Shown here: in pieces, positions 20,001-27,542 of the stretch
Position numbering within the stretch: the stretch's first letter is position 1
How the letters are laid out: the number at the start of each line of letters is the position of its first letter
Assembly (NCBI RefSeq): GCF_963666545.1
Contig: NZ_OY762899.1
Coordinates: forward strand, 620,001-684,000
Origin: an uncultured Bacteroides sp.
GTDB lineage: Bacteria > Bacteroidota > Bacteroidia > Bacteroidales > Bacteroidaceae
DNA length: 64,000 nt
Reading direction: 5' to 3'
Made by a program: the position numbers and the translations under genes
Notes under the pieces: generated by a model
The model's input: only the letters and a program-made list of their open reading frames with translations
Database searches by the model: none
What the model was told of the DNA's origin: nothing

Positions 20001-21181
20001 CAAATAAGTCCGCTGCCATTTGTACCAATCCACAGATCTTCATGAGCGCCCTCCTCCAGAAAAGTAATGTCGCTATCAAAGTTATTCACCTGCTTGAAGT
20101 AAGGCAAATGCTCCACTCCGAATTTAAAGATACTCTCACTATAGTATGAAATTCCCTTTTTATAGGTTCCCACCCAAATGATATTCATATCATCACAATA
20201 GATGCAGTTAATGCTGTTGTGCGAAAGGGTACGTTCATCGGACATATTATTCTGCAAATTGATCTGCGCGCCTGTCTTTTTATCTATAATATCAATTCCA
20301 CCATGATCCGTAGCTAACCAAATCTTTCCATGAGCATCTTCAACAATATCCTGAACCACATTACTCGACAAACGATAAGGTTTACTCCTGTCGCTGTTAT
20401 TCAACCATTCCCAACGTTCTTGTGCCGGATGAAATATCCATAATACGGATGCCCCTTTGGAATACACCCAAATATCCTCATCCGAGTCAACGAATAAAGA
20501 ATATTTATTGGATCTGAAACCTGGTGAATGAAGTGGTATATGATTATATCGTTTTATCACACGCCCTGCATTCTTGTCAACACATTCTATCAATCCATTA
20601 TTAAAAATAAACAACCCTCCGGCCTTACATTCAGAAATATCCGTTACCAATGCTGAATTTAATCCGTCTTTCCCTCCCCGAGGATAAGTTACAAGTTGAC
20701 CATCTGCCACTTGATATTGAAATCCTCCTGTTCCGGCAACATAAAACCATAAATTCTTAAGCTTATCTATGCGTACTAATGTGGGTATGTGATTAATTCC
20801 ATACTTTCTCATAACCGGAAGCATATCATTCAAAAAAATATCTTTACGCACGTCATATAGCACATATCCTGTTGCAGTGTGAATCCACAAGTTTCCTTCA
20901 ATATCTTCCTGAATATGATCTACATAATTATCATGCAAAGACCAGGCATCATGCTCGTTATGACGATATACTTTATAACTATATCCGTCAAAACAATTTA
21001 GCCCTCCTGCTGTAGCAAACCACATAAAGCCTCTACTATCTTTAAAAATATAGTTTACCTGATTGTGAGACAATCCATCTTTAGTCTCCAAATGTTTGAA
21101 CATATAGTTTTCTTGGGCATTGGCAAAGCGGGTACACACCAATATAAAAATGGTGAGAGCGCAAAAAAGAGGTGTTTTCAT
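17009..21181 (-). CDS. Hybrid two-component sensor/regulator (HTCS)
   Basis: 1390 residues from the ATG at 21181, chosen because it begins a signal peptide (MKTPLFCALTIFILVCTRFA); a longer reading from 21238 adds 19 unlikely residues. Periplasmic two-bladed propeller repeats (about 25-720, many GLIWIGT-like units) and a Y_Y_Y domain precede one membrane helix (about 805-825). Then come HisKA (H869 in NISHEFRTP), the ATPase domain, a receiver (D1181 in IISDVMMPEMDG) and an AraC-type HTH (about 1290-1385). HTCS proteins sense an oligosaccharide and activate glycan genes. It lies between the GH31-GH2-GH3 operon and the divergent esterase-GH97 pair, its likely targets. Confidence 0.95.
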   Translation of the reverse strand: MKTPLFCALTIFILVCTRFANAQENYMFKHLETKDGLSHNQVNYIFKDSRGFMWFATAGGLNCFDGYSYKVYRHNEHDAWSLHDNYVDHIQEDIEGNLWIHTATGYVLYDVRKDIFLNDMLPVMRKYGINHIPTLVRIDKLKNLWFYVAGTGGFQYQVADGQLVTYPRGGKDGLNSALVTDISECKAGGLFIFNNGLIECVDKNAGRVIKRYNHIPLHSPGFRSNKYSLFVDSDEDIWVYSKGASVLWIFHPAQERWEWLNNSDRSKPYRLSSNVVQDIVEDAHGKIWLATDHGGIDIIDKKTGAQINLQNNMSDERTLSHNSINCIYCDDMNIIWVGTYKKGISYYSESIFKFGVEHLPYFKQVNNFDSDITFLEEGAHEDLWIGTNGSGLICLNRNTGKKVLYERKQGVPSLLSSDIIVSLCMARDGKLWIGTYLGGMDCFDGRTFTHYQHSLNDPNSLANNNVWSIVEDEKGLIWIGTLGGGIQCFNPTTKKFVTYNTRKYLTSDYVSSLYLGKSGVLYIGTAIGITIYHKDTGRFEPLIGNRAGNQRFSSLNVNQVYEDSRGLLWIATRDGLNAYDQRNDRIYVMHKVDGLVDDMISSVIEDNNKNMWVTTANGVSNIVVNTDPKTGYYSFAYNNYDEFDGLQSREFNIRSMIKTFRGEIIMGGVNGLNYFYPNAIKYNKILPRVMFTGLTLFNEEVKIDSVYSGNRILTQALNQTKEIKLDYRQNVFSISFSGMNYILPEKAKYAYKLEGFNSDWLVVDGSAHKVTYTNLAPGTYTFKVKAANSDGYWNEEAGMLTIVIRPPFWRSIWAYIIYVILLLGALIFARSMVLRGERNRFKMRQVELEAERKHELDDMKLRFFTNISHEFRTPLTLIIAPMDHLIRNIDNEEYRQKLMLMKRNAMRLLNLVNELLDFRKSDVQGNRLNLGKGEVVSCIRATCQSFAELSSKKNIRLKFITSVEKLVMDFDEDKLNKIMMNLLSNAFKFTDAGGQVSVAVGLLREEGAEPTKLELKVIDTGLGIKDEDKERIFERFYQVQHGDAHDFGGSGIGLHMVKEFVQLHHGDISISDNEGGGSVFVVTIPLVITHPMEEVKSFINSVLTEEIILNGEEEPVFSIEEEVLTKKQTEIPLILLVDDNDDFRSFMKESLKVHYRIREAGNGREAWMVIAELQPDLIISDVMMPEMDGCELCRLVKNDVRTSHIPLLLLTARTAEEHKLEGLETGADDYITKPFNFEILSLRIKKLLEKRESRREKFSKQIDPEPSEITITPLDEKLIRKAIQYVEDNISRSELSVEELSRELGMSRVHLYKKLMHITGKSPVEFIRTLRLKRAAQLLRESQQNVSEIAYEVGFNNPKYFSKYFRDEFGMLPSAYLANMKKEPDAKTKI

Positions 21182-21215
21182 AATCCGGCTATTAATTTGC
21201 TTTATTCGCTGAATG

Positions 21216-21246
21216 CAAACATCGTGAAAAATCCTCACTTCTCAAA
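21216..21246 (-). promoter_or_regulatory. Candidate HTCS promoter
   Basis: On the minus strand, TTTG (21246-21243), 19 bases, then GATGTTTG (21223-21216), one base off TANNTTTG. It lies 34 bases before the HTCS ATG at 21181. Confidence 0.5.
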
Positions 21247-21248
21247 CA

Positions 21249-21287
21249 GAAAGTATTAATACTTTCTTATTATTTTATAATACTTTA
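21249..21287. promoter_or_regulatory. Candidate HTCS operator: repeats 21 bp apart
   Basis: TAATACTTT occurs at 21257-21265 and 21278-21286, exactly 21 bases apart. The first copy is half of a perfect 20-bp palindrome (21248-21267). The site lies between the divergent HTCS and acetylesterase genes. AraC-type dimers commonly bind direct repeats on one DNA face, so it may be the HTCS target; this is inference. Confidence 0.5.
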
Positions 21288-21371
21288 TCAATAGTTCTTA
21301 TTTCAATCCATTTATTCTCATTATATTCGTAAGCAATTATCAACCATTTGTTATTTCTAATTCAATATCTT

Positions 21372-22787
21372 ATGAAAAAAAAAGTTATTTGTTCTTTATT
21401 ACTTACTCTTTTCACTTCGGCCCTATGCGCCAAAGTACAGTTGCCGGATATCTTGAGCAACAACATGGTTTTGCAACAAAACACACAAGTGAAACTTTGG
21501 GGAAAGGCCAAAGCAAGTACTCCTATTACAATTAAAGTATCGTGGAACCAGCAAGCATATACCACCCGCAGCGATGCCAACGGTCGTTGGTTGTTATCGG
21601 TAGCCACTTCCAAAGCCGGTTATACGCCACAAAGCATCAAATTTAGCGATGGAGAAACGACCGAATTAAACAATATACTCATTGGAGAAGTATGGTTTTG
21701 TTCCGGACAATCGAACATGGAGATGCCGCTCAACGGTTTCCGTAATTGTCCCATTCTGGGTGCCAATGAATCCATCGCCAACGCTTCGGAATATCGCACC
21801 GGCATTCGCTTTGCCACCGTACCCAAAACAGCGGCTCTTACTCCACAAGAAACTTGTACCGGAAAATGGCAGGAATGTAATCCTGAAAACGCACAATGGT
21901 TCAGCGCCACTGCCTATCACTTTGCTACTGCCTTGCACACGGCACTCAATGTTCCCGTAGGTATCATCAATTGCAGTTGGGGTGGATCAACAGTGGAAGG
22001 TTGGTTGCCCGAAGATATTCTGAAAAACTATCCTGACATTGATCTAAAGAAAGCCGGAAGCAAAGAGGAAGCTGAATACATGCAGCCGATGATCATGTAT
22101 AACGGCATGCTCAAACCGCTTCAAAACTATACCATCAAAGGGTTTCTTTGGTACCAGGGAGAGTCGAATTTAGGTAAACAAGCCACCTATGCCGAGCGTC
22201 TGGCTACGATGGTTAACCTTTGGCGTAAAGAGTGGGCACTAGGAGAACTACCTTTCTATTTTGTAGAAATCGCACCTTACCAATATGGTGAAGGAGATAT
22301 GGGTGCTTATCTGCGCGAAGCTCAATTCAAAGCACAAGCGTTCATCTCTTCAAGCGGCATGATTTCCACCAATGATTTAGTAGAACCTTACGAAGCAGCT
22401 AACATACATCCGCGCAATAAAACATTGGTAGGTCAACGCCTTTGCTACATGGCACTAAACCGTACTTATGGTATAAAGGGAATATCTGACCATGGTCCGG
22501 CATACAAATCGATGGAAGTCAAAGAGAACAAAGCTGTGCTAAGCTTTGACAATGCTGCTGATGGATTCAGTCGGATGCAAGACATCGTTGGATTTGAGAT
22601 TGCCGGAGCTGATAAGATATTTTATCCCGCTACCGCTGTAGCCGATTGGAATCAACACATCATTGTCAGCAGCGATAAAGTAGCCAGTCCGGTGGCGGTG
22701 CGCTATGGCTTTCGCAACTTTTTGCCGGGTAATCTCTACAATCATCGTGAACAACCACTCTATCCTTTCCGAACGGACAATTGGTAA
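21372..22787 (+). CDS. SGNH-type acetylesterase (sialate O-acetylesterase-like)
   Basis: 471 residues from the ATG at 21372, which begins a signal peptide (MKKKVICSLLLTLFTSALCA). An N-terminal beta-domain (about 22-100) precedes the SGNH hydrolase domain. The catalytic serine is probably S114 in FCSGQSNMEMP; GFLWYQGESNLG is a conserved block, and the Asp/His block is near NDLVEPYEAANIHPRNK. Relatives annotated as sialate O-acetylesterases include plant-polysaccharide acetylesterases (family CE20 acts on acetylated xyloglucan). Beside GH31, GH2, GH3 and GH97, removal of acetyl groups from a plant glycan is more likely than action on sialic acid. Followed 55 bases later by GH97. Confidence 0.87.
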   Translation: MKKKVICSLLLTLFTSALCAKVQLPDILSNNMVLQQNTQVKLWGKAKASTPITIKVSWNQQAYTTRSDANGRWLLSVATSKAGYTPQSIKFSDGETTELNNILIGEVWFCSGQSNMEMPLNGFRNCPILGANESIANASEYRTGIRFATVPKTAALTPQETCTGKWQECNPENAQWFSATAYHFATALHTALNVPVGIINCSWGGSTVEGWLPEDILKNYPDIDLKKAGSKEEAEYMQPMIMYNGMLKPLQNYTIKGFLWYQGESNLGKQATYAERLATMVNLWRKEWALGELPFYFVEIAPYQYGEGDMGAYLREAQFKAQAFISSSGMISTNDLVEPYEAANIHPRNKTLVGQRLCYMALNRTYGIKGISDHGPAYKSMEVKENKAVLSFDNAADGFSRMQDIVGFEIAGADKIFYPATAVADWNQHIIVSSDKVASPVAVRYGFRNFLPGNLYNHREQPLYPFRTDNW

Positions 22788-22842
22788 CAGAGCATTTGTA
22801 CAACGATTAGGTATATGATTAATCAACTAGAAATTCATTCGA

Positions 22843-24843
22843 ATGAAAATACAGAAAAATATCCTCCTTATCTTATGTAGTTTGCTTTCTTGTGCAACTT
22901 TCGCGCAGAAACAATATATGCTCAGTTCACCGGACGGACGAATAAAAACGACGATAGAAGCTGGCAGCAAACTTGCTTACTCCATTGAGCACGATGGACA
23001 GGTTCTTTTAGAATCTTCACCGCTTTCTTTGATGCTAAGCACCGGAGAAGTATGGGGCGAAAATGTAGGCGTAGCAAAAAGTAAAACCAAACAGGTGAAG
23101 CAAATCATCGCCTCGCCGTTTTATAAAAGAAGTCAGATTGAGGACGAATACAATGAGCTGGTACTTACCTTCAAAAAAAAATGGAGCGTAGAGTTTCGTG
23201 CCTACAATGATGGAGTAGCTTATCGATTCGTCAATAGTCGCAAACAACCTTTCACCATTCAAAGTGAAATAGTGGCTTATTGCTTTGGAAAAGATCTCAA
23301 AGCTACCGTACCTTATGTAGCCCGGGGAAATGACGGAGACTATGAATCGCAGTTTGCCAATTCCTTTGAAAACACCTATACTACCAACCAGCTCTCTGCA
23401 CTCAACAAAGAGAGATTGATGTTTCTACCCCTAGTGGTAGAGGCTGATGGAGGAAAGAAAATTTGCATCACTGAATCCAATTTGGAAAATTATCCGGGCC
23501 TCTACCTCACCAATGCTTCAGGAGGTAACATGCTTACGGGTGTTCAACCACAATATCCTAAAAAGACAGCACAAGGCGGACACAACATGCTCCAATTCAT
23601 CGTTCAACAACGTGAACATTATATCGCGAAAGTAGACGGGCCACGCAGTTTCCCCTGGCGTATGGCTATTATTGCTGCAAACGATAAAGAATTAGCCAAT
23701 AGTGATATGACTTACAAACTAGCTTCCTCGTCACGAGTAAGCGATACGTCATGGATTAAGCCCGGTAAAGTTGCATGGGATTGGTGGAATGACTGGAACA
23801 TTGATGGAGTAGACTTTGAATCGGGTGTCAACAACGAAACTTACAAATATTATATTGATTTTGCCGCTACTCATGGCATCGAGTATGTTATTTTAGATGA
23901 AGGTTGGGCAGTCAATCTCAAGTGCGATCTTACTCAGGTAGTGAAGGAGATCGACATCAAAGAACTTGTTGATTATGCCACTGCTAAGAAAGTAGGTATT
24001 ATCCTTTGGGCAGGTTACCATGCTTTTAATCGTGATATGGAGAACATCTGCCGTCTCTATTCAGAAATGGGAGTAAAAGGATTTAAGGTTGACTTCATGG
24101 ATAGGGATGACCAGGAGATGGTGGCCTTTAACCAACGTGCTGCAGAAACTTGCGCCAAATACCACCTCATTCTCGACCTTCATGGCATGTATAAACCTGC
24201 CGGAATGAACCGCACTTACCCCAACGTACTCAACTTTGAAGGAGTACACGGACTGGAACAAATGAAATGGAGCCCTGCTACCGTAGATCAAGTGAAGTAC
24301 GACGTAACTCTCCCATATATTCGTCAAATAGCCGGACCAATGGACTACACGCAAGGTGCAATGCGCAATGCCGCCAAAGGAAGTTACTTCCCCAGCAACT
24401 CAGAACCGATGAGTCAGGGTACACGTTGCCACCAATTGGCTATGTACATTGTGTTTGAATCGCCCTTCAATATGCTGTGCGATGCCCCATCCAATTACAT
24501 GCGCGAGCCTGAATCACTAGCCTTCATTGCCGGTGTGCCAACTGTATGGGACGAAAGCAAAGTCCTTTCCGGAGAGATGGGCAAATACATTGTCACGGCC
24601 CGTCGCAAAGGCAATAACTGGTACATTGGTGGTCTGAACGATTGGAATCAACGAGACATCACGCTCGATCTTAGTTTTCTGACGAACAAAAGCTATACTG
24701 GCACTTTGTTCAAAGACGGAGTAAATGCCCATCGCATCGGACGTGATTACAAAAAAGAAAGTTTCGCCATCACTCCTGATAAAAAGTTGAAAGTTCATCT
24801 CGCACCCGGTGGTGGATTTGCATTGCAATTACAAGGAGAATAA
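22843..24843 (+). CDS. Glycoside hydrolase family 97, alpha-glucosidase/alpha-galactosidase type
   Basis: 666 residues with a signal peptide (cleavage near CATFAQ). The N-terminal beta-sandwich (about 20-270) includes SPDGRIKTTIEAG. The barrel has YVILDEGWAV, FKVDFMDRDDQEM and NVLNFEGVHGLEQMKW, and the C-terminal region has TARRKGNNWYIGGLNDWNQR. D417 (KVDFM) and E466 (NFEG) are candidate catalytic residues; an Asp at that place suggests the retaining branch, which includes alpha-galactosidases, but this is not certain. Likely cotranscribed with the acetylesterase. Confidence 0.9.
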   Translation: MKIQKNILLILCSLLSCATFAQKQYMLSSPDGRIKTTIEAGSKLAYSIEHDGQVLLESSPLSLMLSTGEVWGENVGVAKSKTKQVKQIIASPFYKRSQIEDEYNELVLTFKKKWSVEFRAYNDGVAYRFVNSRKQPFTIQSEIVAYCFGKDLKATVPYVARGNDGDYESQFANSFENTYTTNQLSALNKERLMFLPLVVEADGGKKICITESNLENYPGLYLTNASGGNMLTGVQPQYPKKTAQGGHNMLQFIVQQREHYIAKVDGPRSFPWRMAIIAANDKELANSDMTYKLASSSRVSDTSWIKPGKVAWDWWNDWNIDGVDFESGVNNETYKYYIDFAATHGIEYVILDEGWAVNLKCDLTQVVKEIDIKELVDYATAKKVGIILWAGYHAFNRDMENICRLYSEMGVKGFKVDFMDRDDQEMVAFNQRAAETCAKYHLILDLHGMYKPAGMNRTYPNVLNFEGVHGLEQMKWSPATVDQVKYDVTLPYIRQIAGPMDYTQGAMRNAAKGSYFPSNSEPMSQGTRCHQLAMYIVFESPFNMLCDAPSNYMREPESLAFIAGVPTVWDESKVLSGEMGKYIVTARRKGNNWYIGGLNDWNQRDITLDLSFLTNKSYTGTLFKDGVNAHRIGRDYKKESFAITPDKKLKVHLAPGGGFALQLQGE

Positions 24844-24876
24844 GTATAAGTTCGACCAGAGATAAAAAGTGAAAAG

Positions 24877-24908
24877 CTTGACAAAGAAGATTCCATTTTG
24901 TATATTTG
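24877..24908 (+). promoter_or_regulatory. Strong promoter of a short transcription unit
   Basis: CTTG (24877-24880), 20 bases, TATATTTG (24901-24908): an excellent Bacteroidetes promoter. Transcription would begin near 24914, and a terminator ends the unit about 170 bases later. Confidence 0.65.
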
Positions 24909-24951
24909 CATACTGAATGCAATCAGGAATGTATATTAAAAGAAAAAGAAT

Positions 24952-25029
24952 ATGAATAAATTATACAGTTATAAATATATTAAATCAGAACAAAATACAA
25001 TAAATGTATACCCTCGTACGAGAGAATAA
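24952..25029 (+). CDS. Possible 25-residue small protein
   Basis: ATG at 24952 to TAA at 25027-25029, encoding a 25-residue peptide starting MNKLYSYKYIKSEQNTINV, rich in Tyr and Lys, with no signal or membrane segment. A purine-rich AAAAGAAAAAGAA stretch precedes the ATG. The frame sits between a near-ideal promoter and an intrinsic terminator, so transcription of the unit is likely; translation is not proven. It could equally be a small RNA. I do not recognise a family. Confidence 0.4.
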   Translation: MNKLYSYKYIKSEQNTINVYPRTRE

Positions 25030-25050
25030 GAATAGCTATAATTAAACAGA

Positions 25051-25087
25051 AAGGTGGTAATTACAAACAGAATTACCACCTTTTTTT
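25051..25087 (+). terminator. Intrinsic terminator of the small transcription unit
   Basis: A perfect 12-bp stem (25051-25062 with 25071-25082) and an 8-base loop, whose right arm runs into seven T residues: a textbook rho-independent terminator. Confidence 0.88.
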
Positions 25088-25148
25088 GTATAAATATATT
25101 CAACAATATTCAAATAAGTCAATATATAGATCTAATAAATTCTAATGC

Positions 25149-25208
25149 CATTTATAATAAATTGTTTTGGAATTTATTATAAATGCATTTGGAGTTTATT
25201 AAGAGCAT
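25149..25208. repeat. AT-rich inverted and direct repeat
   Basis: A perfect 15-bp inverted repeat (25149-25163 with 25171-25185, 7-base loop) overlaps two related copies of TTTGGARTTTATTA that start at 25166 and 25188, 22 bases apart. It lies downstream of the HAD gene and is not followed by a T-run. No function is evident. Confidence 0.5.
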
Positions 25209-25422
25209 CTTTTCAGATGTAAAAATTTCCAATCAAGAAGATATCTCAAAAGAAAATCTAATTTTACCTTGACAAAAATAACATTTCAAAAAGTGCCAAA
25301 TGTTTTTACGAAAATAAAAGAAATACCTATTTAAAGCATTCCAATTTTAATACAAGACATTCAAAAAAGGTTGCTGAGAATACCATTAAAGTATCCTTAT
25401 CAAACTACTGAAGACTGCTAAA

Positions 25423-25836
25423 TCACCAAAAAGACCAACGTTTTTTGCGAGTCAGTGGCTGTTCCGGCATATCGCTATACACTTCTTCAAAGCCAACCTT
25501 CTCCTTTATCATTCGGTAAATCACTCCCCAATCAGGCAATCCACCCAAGTTGCGGTCATCAATAAATAAATCCACTTTTAGCTTCCTCGAAAAGCCCTTA
25601 TCCTCGAGGCTTTCCTCCGGATAATCTTTGTTCACTGCATAAAACTCTATTCCTCTTTCCCTGCACCATTCCACTGCTTCATCAAGCAGTAGACCTTCGC
25701 GTACCGTCCACATAATCAGCTTATGTCTGTCTCGTTGAAGCATTTTCAACGTATCAATGGCAAATGGGATTTCCTGTCCTATCTGCGGGTAACGGTGTTC
25801 GACGATTGTTCCGTCAAAATCTACAGCAATTGTCAT
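25423..25836 (-). CDS. Small HAD-superfamily hydrolase-like protein
   Basis: 137 residues. The HAD motif I aspartates are D6 and D8 in IAVDFDGTIVEHR. The motif II region is KLIMWTVREG, and DLFIDDRNLGG supplies motif III/IV acidic residues. There is almost no cap domain, so the substrate may be a macromolecule or an exposed phosphate. Similar short HAD proteins are common and mostly uncharacterised in Bacteroides. It is transcribed leftward from its own promoter, divergent from the CDF exporter. The fold is clear; the substrate is unknown. Confidence 0.82.
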   Translation of the reverse strand: MTIAVDFDGTIVEHRYPQIGQEIPFAIDTLKMLQRDRHKLIMWTVREGLLLDEAVEWCRERGIEFYAVNKDYPEESLEDKGFSRKLKVDLFIDDRNLGGLPDWGVIYRMIKEKVGFEEVYSDMPEQPLTRKKRWSFW

Positions 25837-25873
25837 TGTCTTAAACCTTATTCTTTAAAAATTGAACTTTTGG

Positions 25874-25881
25874 CAAAATTA
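25874..25881 (-). promoter_or_regulatory. -7 promoter box of the HAD gene
   Basis: TAATTTTG on the minus strand, a perfect TANNTTTG box 37 bases before the HAD ATG. No clear -33 box. Confidence 0.45.
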
Positions 25882-25904
25882 CACAAAAAATCTATGAATA
25901 CTGT

Positions 25905-25912
25905 TATCTTTG
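25905..25912 (+). promoter_or_regulatory. -7 promoter box of the CDF exporter
   Basis: TATCTTTG, a perfect TANNTTTG box 22 bases before the CDF ATG. No TTTG at the -33 position. Confidence 0.45.
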
Positions 25913-25934
25913 TGCTTTCTTACGCATAAATAGA

Positions 25935-26852
25935 ATGAAAGAAAGAGAGAAGATTTTAATTCGTGCTTCGTGGGTTAGTATCATAGGTAATGCTATTTTA
26001 TCCATTCTTAAAATGGGTATTGGTTTGTATGCAGGCAGTTTAGCCGTGTTAGGAGATGGAATTGACTCTGCTACAGATGTCGTTATTTCTTTCGTGACTC
26101 TATTCACCGCACGCATTGTGAGTCGTCCTCCTAACTCCAACTATGCTTATGGGTACGAGAAAGCTGACAGTGTGGCAACTAAAGTGTTATCCTTTGTCAT
26201 CTTCTTTGCAGGCATACAAATGCTTATTTCTACAGGTAAAACGATTATTTTGGCCGAACCTCGCGAATTGCCATCTGTCATAGCTATATACGTTACTATG
26301 CTATCCATGGTAGGGAAATTAGGACTTGCCTACTATCAGTTTCGTCAAGGCAAACGAGCCGAAAGCTCCATGCTCATAGCCAATGCAAAAAACATGCGTA
26401 ATGATGTAATTATATCCACTGGCGTTTTACTCGGTTTGGTATTCACCTTTGTACTGGATATGCCTCTTCTCGACTCTATTACCGGACTACTTATCAGTAT
26501 CTACATTATCAAATCATCTGTCGACATTTTTTGGGAAAGTAACGTCACCTTAATGGATGGAGTAAAAGACACTTCTATCTACAAAAAGATATTCGAGGCT
26601 GTAGAACAAGTTTCCGGAGCAAGCAATCCTCATCGGGTTCGTTCACGTCAGATTGGAAATATGTATATGATTGTGCTCGACATCGAAACCGACGGTAACC
26701 TCACACTAAATGAAGCGCACGACATAGCCAATGAAGTGGAACATAGTATTAAACGCTCCATAGAAAATGTATATGACATCGTGGTACATGTAGAGCCCAA
26801 GGGTAAACACCATCAGGAAGAAAAATTCGGTTTGAATAAAGATATATTATAA
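25935..26852 (+). CDS. Cation diffusion facilitator (divalent metal exporter)
   Basis: 305 residues. The membrane domain (about 10-200) carries the two CDF metal-site motifs: GDGIDSATDVV in the second helix and NAKNMRNDVIIS in the fifth. In the second the usual H/D is replaced by an N/D arrangement, which can shift selectivity towards Mn or Fe. The cytoplasmic domain (about 210-295) contains HRVRSRQIGNMYMIVLDIE and ends with HVEPKGKHHQEE. CDF proteins export Zn, Fe, Mn or similar ions in exchange for protons. The Crp-like regulator begins 36 bases downstream. Confidence 0.9.
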   Translation: MKEREKILIRASWVSIIGNAILSILKMGIGLYAGSLAVLGDGIDSATDVVISFVTLFTARIVSRPPNSNYAYGYEKADSVATKVLSFVIFFAGIQMLISTGKTIILAEPRELPSVIAIYVTMLSMVGKLGLAYYQFRQGKRAESSMLIANAKNMRNDVIISTGVLLGLVFTFVLDMPLLDSITGLLISIYIIKSSVDIFWESNVTLMDGVKDTSIYKKIFEAVEQVSGASNPHRVRSRQIGNMYMIVLDIETDGNLTLNEAHDIANEVEHSIKRSIENVYDIVVHVEPKGKHHQEEKFGLNKDIL

Positions 26853-26888
26853 AAAGATTGATTTTCATAACGATCAAAAAAGTAAGAT

Positions 26889-27470
26889 ATGGAAATGATG
26901 AAAGAGACAATAGATGCTGTAGTCAACTCCAGATATCCGGAAATGAGTCCCGAAGGAAGAACTATTCTGGAAAGCGTACTAGTACGCCGTGACTTGAACA
27001 GAGGCGAAATGCTGATTCATGAAAAGCAAATAAGTAGGCACATGGTCTTTGTTGCCAAAGGAATGCTTCGCCAATACTATTTCAAAAACGGCAAAGAGGT
27101 TACTGAACACTTTTCTTACGAAGGATGCATCTTGATGTGCATTGAAAGCTTACTTAAACAAGAACCAACCAAACTGGTAGCTGAATCACTCGAACAATCC
27201 ACCGTATACCTCCTACCCTACGATACATTGCTTAAGCTCACCGAAAGTGTAAAAGAGATTAATATCTTCTATCGAAAAGTGTTGGAGTATTCACTCATCA
27301 CATCACAGATAAAAGCAGATTCGTGGCGTTTTGAAACTGCGAGCGAACGCTACAACTTGCTAATGAAAACCCATCCGGAAGTTATAAAGCGAGCTCCACT
27401 ATCATACATCGCTTCTTATCTATTGATGACCCCGGAAACGCTAAGCCGGGTTAGAGCAGGAAGTTTATAA
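26889..27470 (+). CDS. Crp/Fnr-family transcriptional regulator
   Basis: 193 residues. A cyclic-nucleotide-binding-like beta-roll spans about 25-130 (GEMLIHEKQISRHMVFVAKG, then HFSYEGCILMCIESLL). The C-terminal helix-turn-helix includes APLSYIASYLLMTPETLSRVRAG, the form usual in Bacteroidetes Crp-like regulators. There is no FNR-type cysteine cluster. It follows the CDF exporter by 36 bases and may be cotranscribed with it, but its regulon cannot be inferred. A candidate small RNA begins about 70 bases downstream. Confidence 0.88.
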   Translation: MEMMKETIDAVVNSRYPEMSPEGRTILESVLVRRDLNRGEMLIHEKQISRHMVFVAKGMLRQYYFKNGKEVTEHFSYEGCILMCIESLLKQEPTKLVAESLEQSTVYLLPYDTLLKLTESVKEINIFYRKVLEYSLITSQIKADSWRFETASERYNLLMKTHPEVIKRAPLSYIASYLLMTPETLSRVRAGSL

Positions 27471-27529
27471 AAAATCGGCATTTAATGCATTATTTGATTT
27501 AGGTCAAATGCTATCTAAAACAAACGTTC

Positions 27530-27537
27530 TATCTTTG
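27530..27537 (+). promoter_or_regulatory. -7 promoter box of the candidate small RNA
   Basis: TATCTTTG, a perfect TANNTTTG box. Transcription would begin near 27543. The -33 region is a weak match only. Confidence 0.5.
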
Positions 27538-27542
27538 TGCAC

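Larger units (their letters stand above)
25030..25422. other. AT-rich non-coding stretch after the small unit
   Basis: From the small-unit terminator to the 3' end of the HAD gene there is no credible open frame. The stretch is very AT-rich. It holds the terminator at 25051-25087 and an inverted and direct repeat at 25149-25208, and otherwise nothing I can assign. Confidence 0.6.

Noticed and set aside
21182-21238. Longer N-terminus for the first HTCS
   Set aside because: It adds a basic, non-signal stretch ahead of a clear signal peptide and includes the likely promoter box at 21223-21216.
9190-24843. Calling the first glycan locus a complete PUL
   Set aside because: There is no SusC/SusD pair anywhere in the window, so it is described as a PUL-like enzyme cluster.
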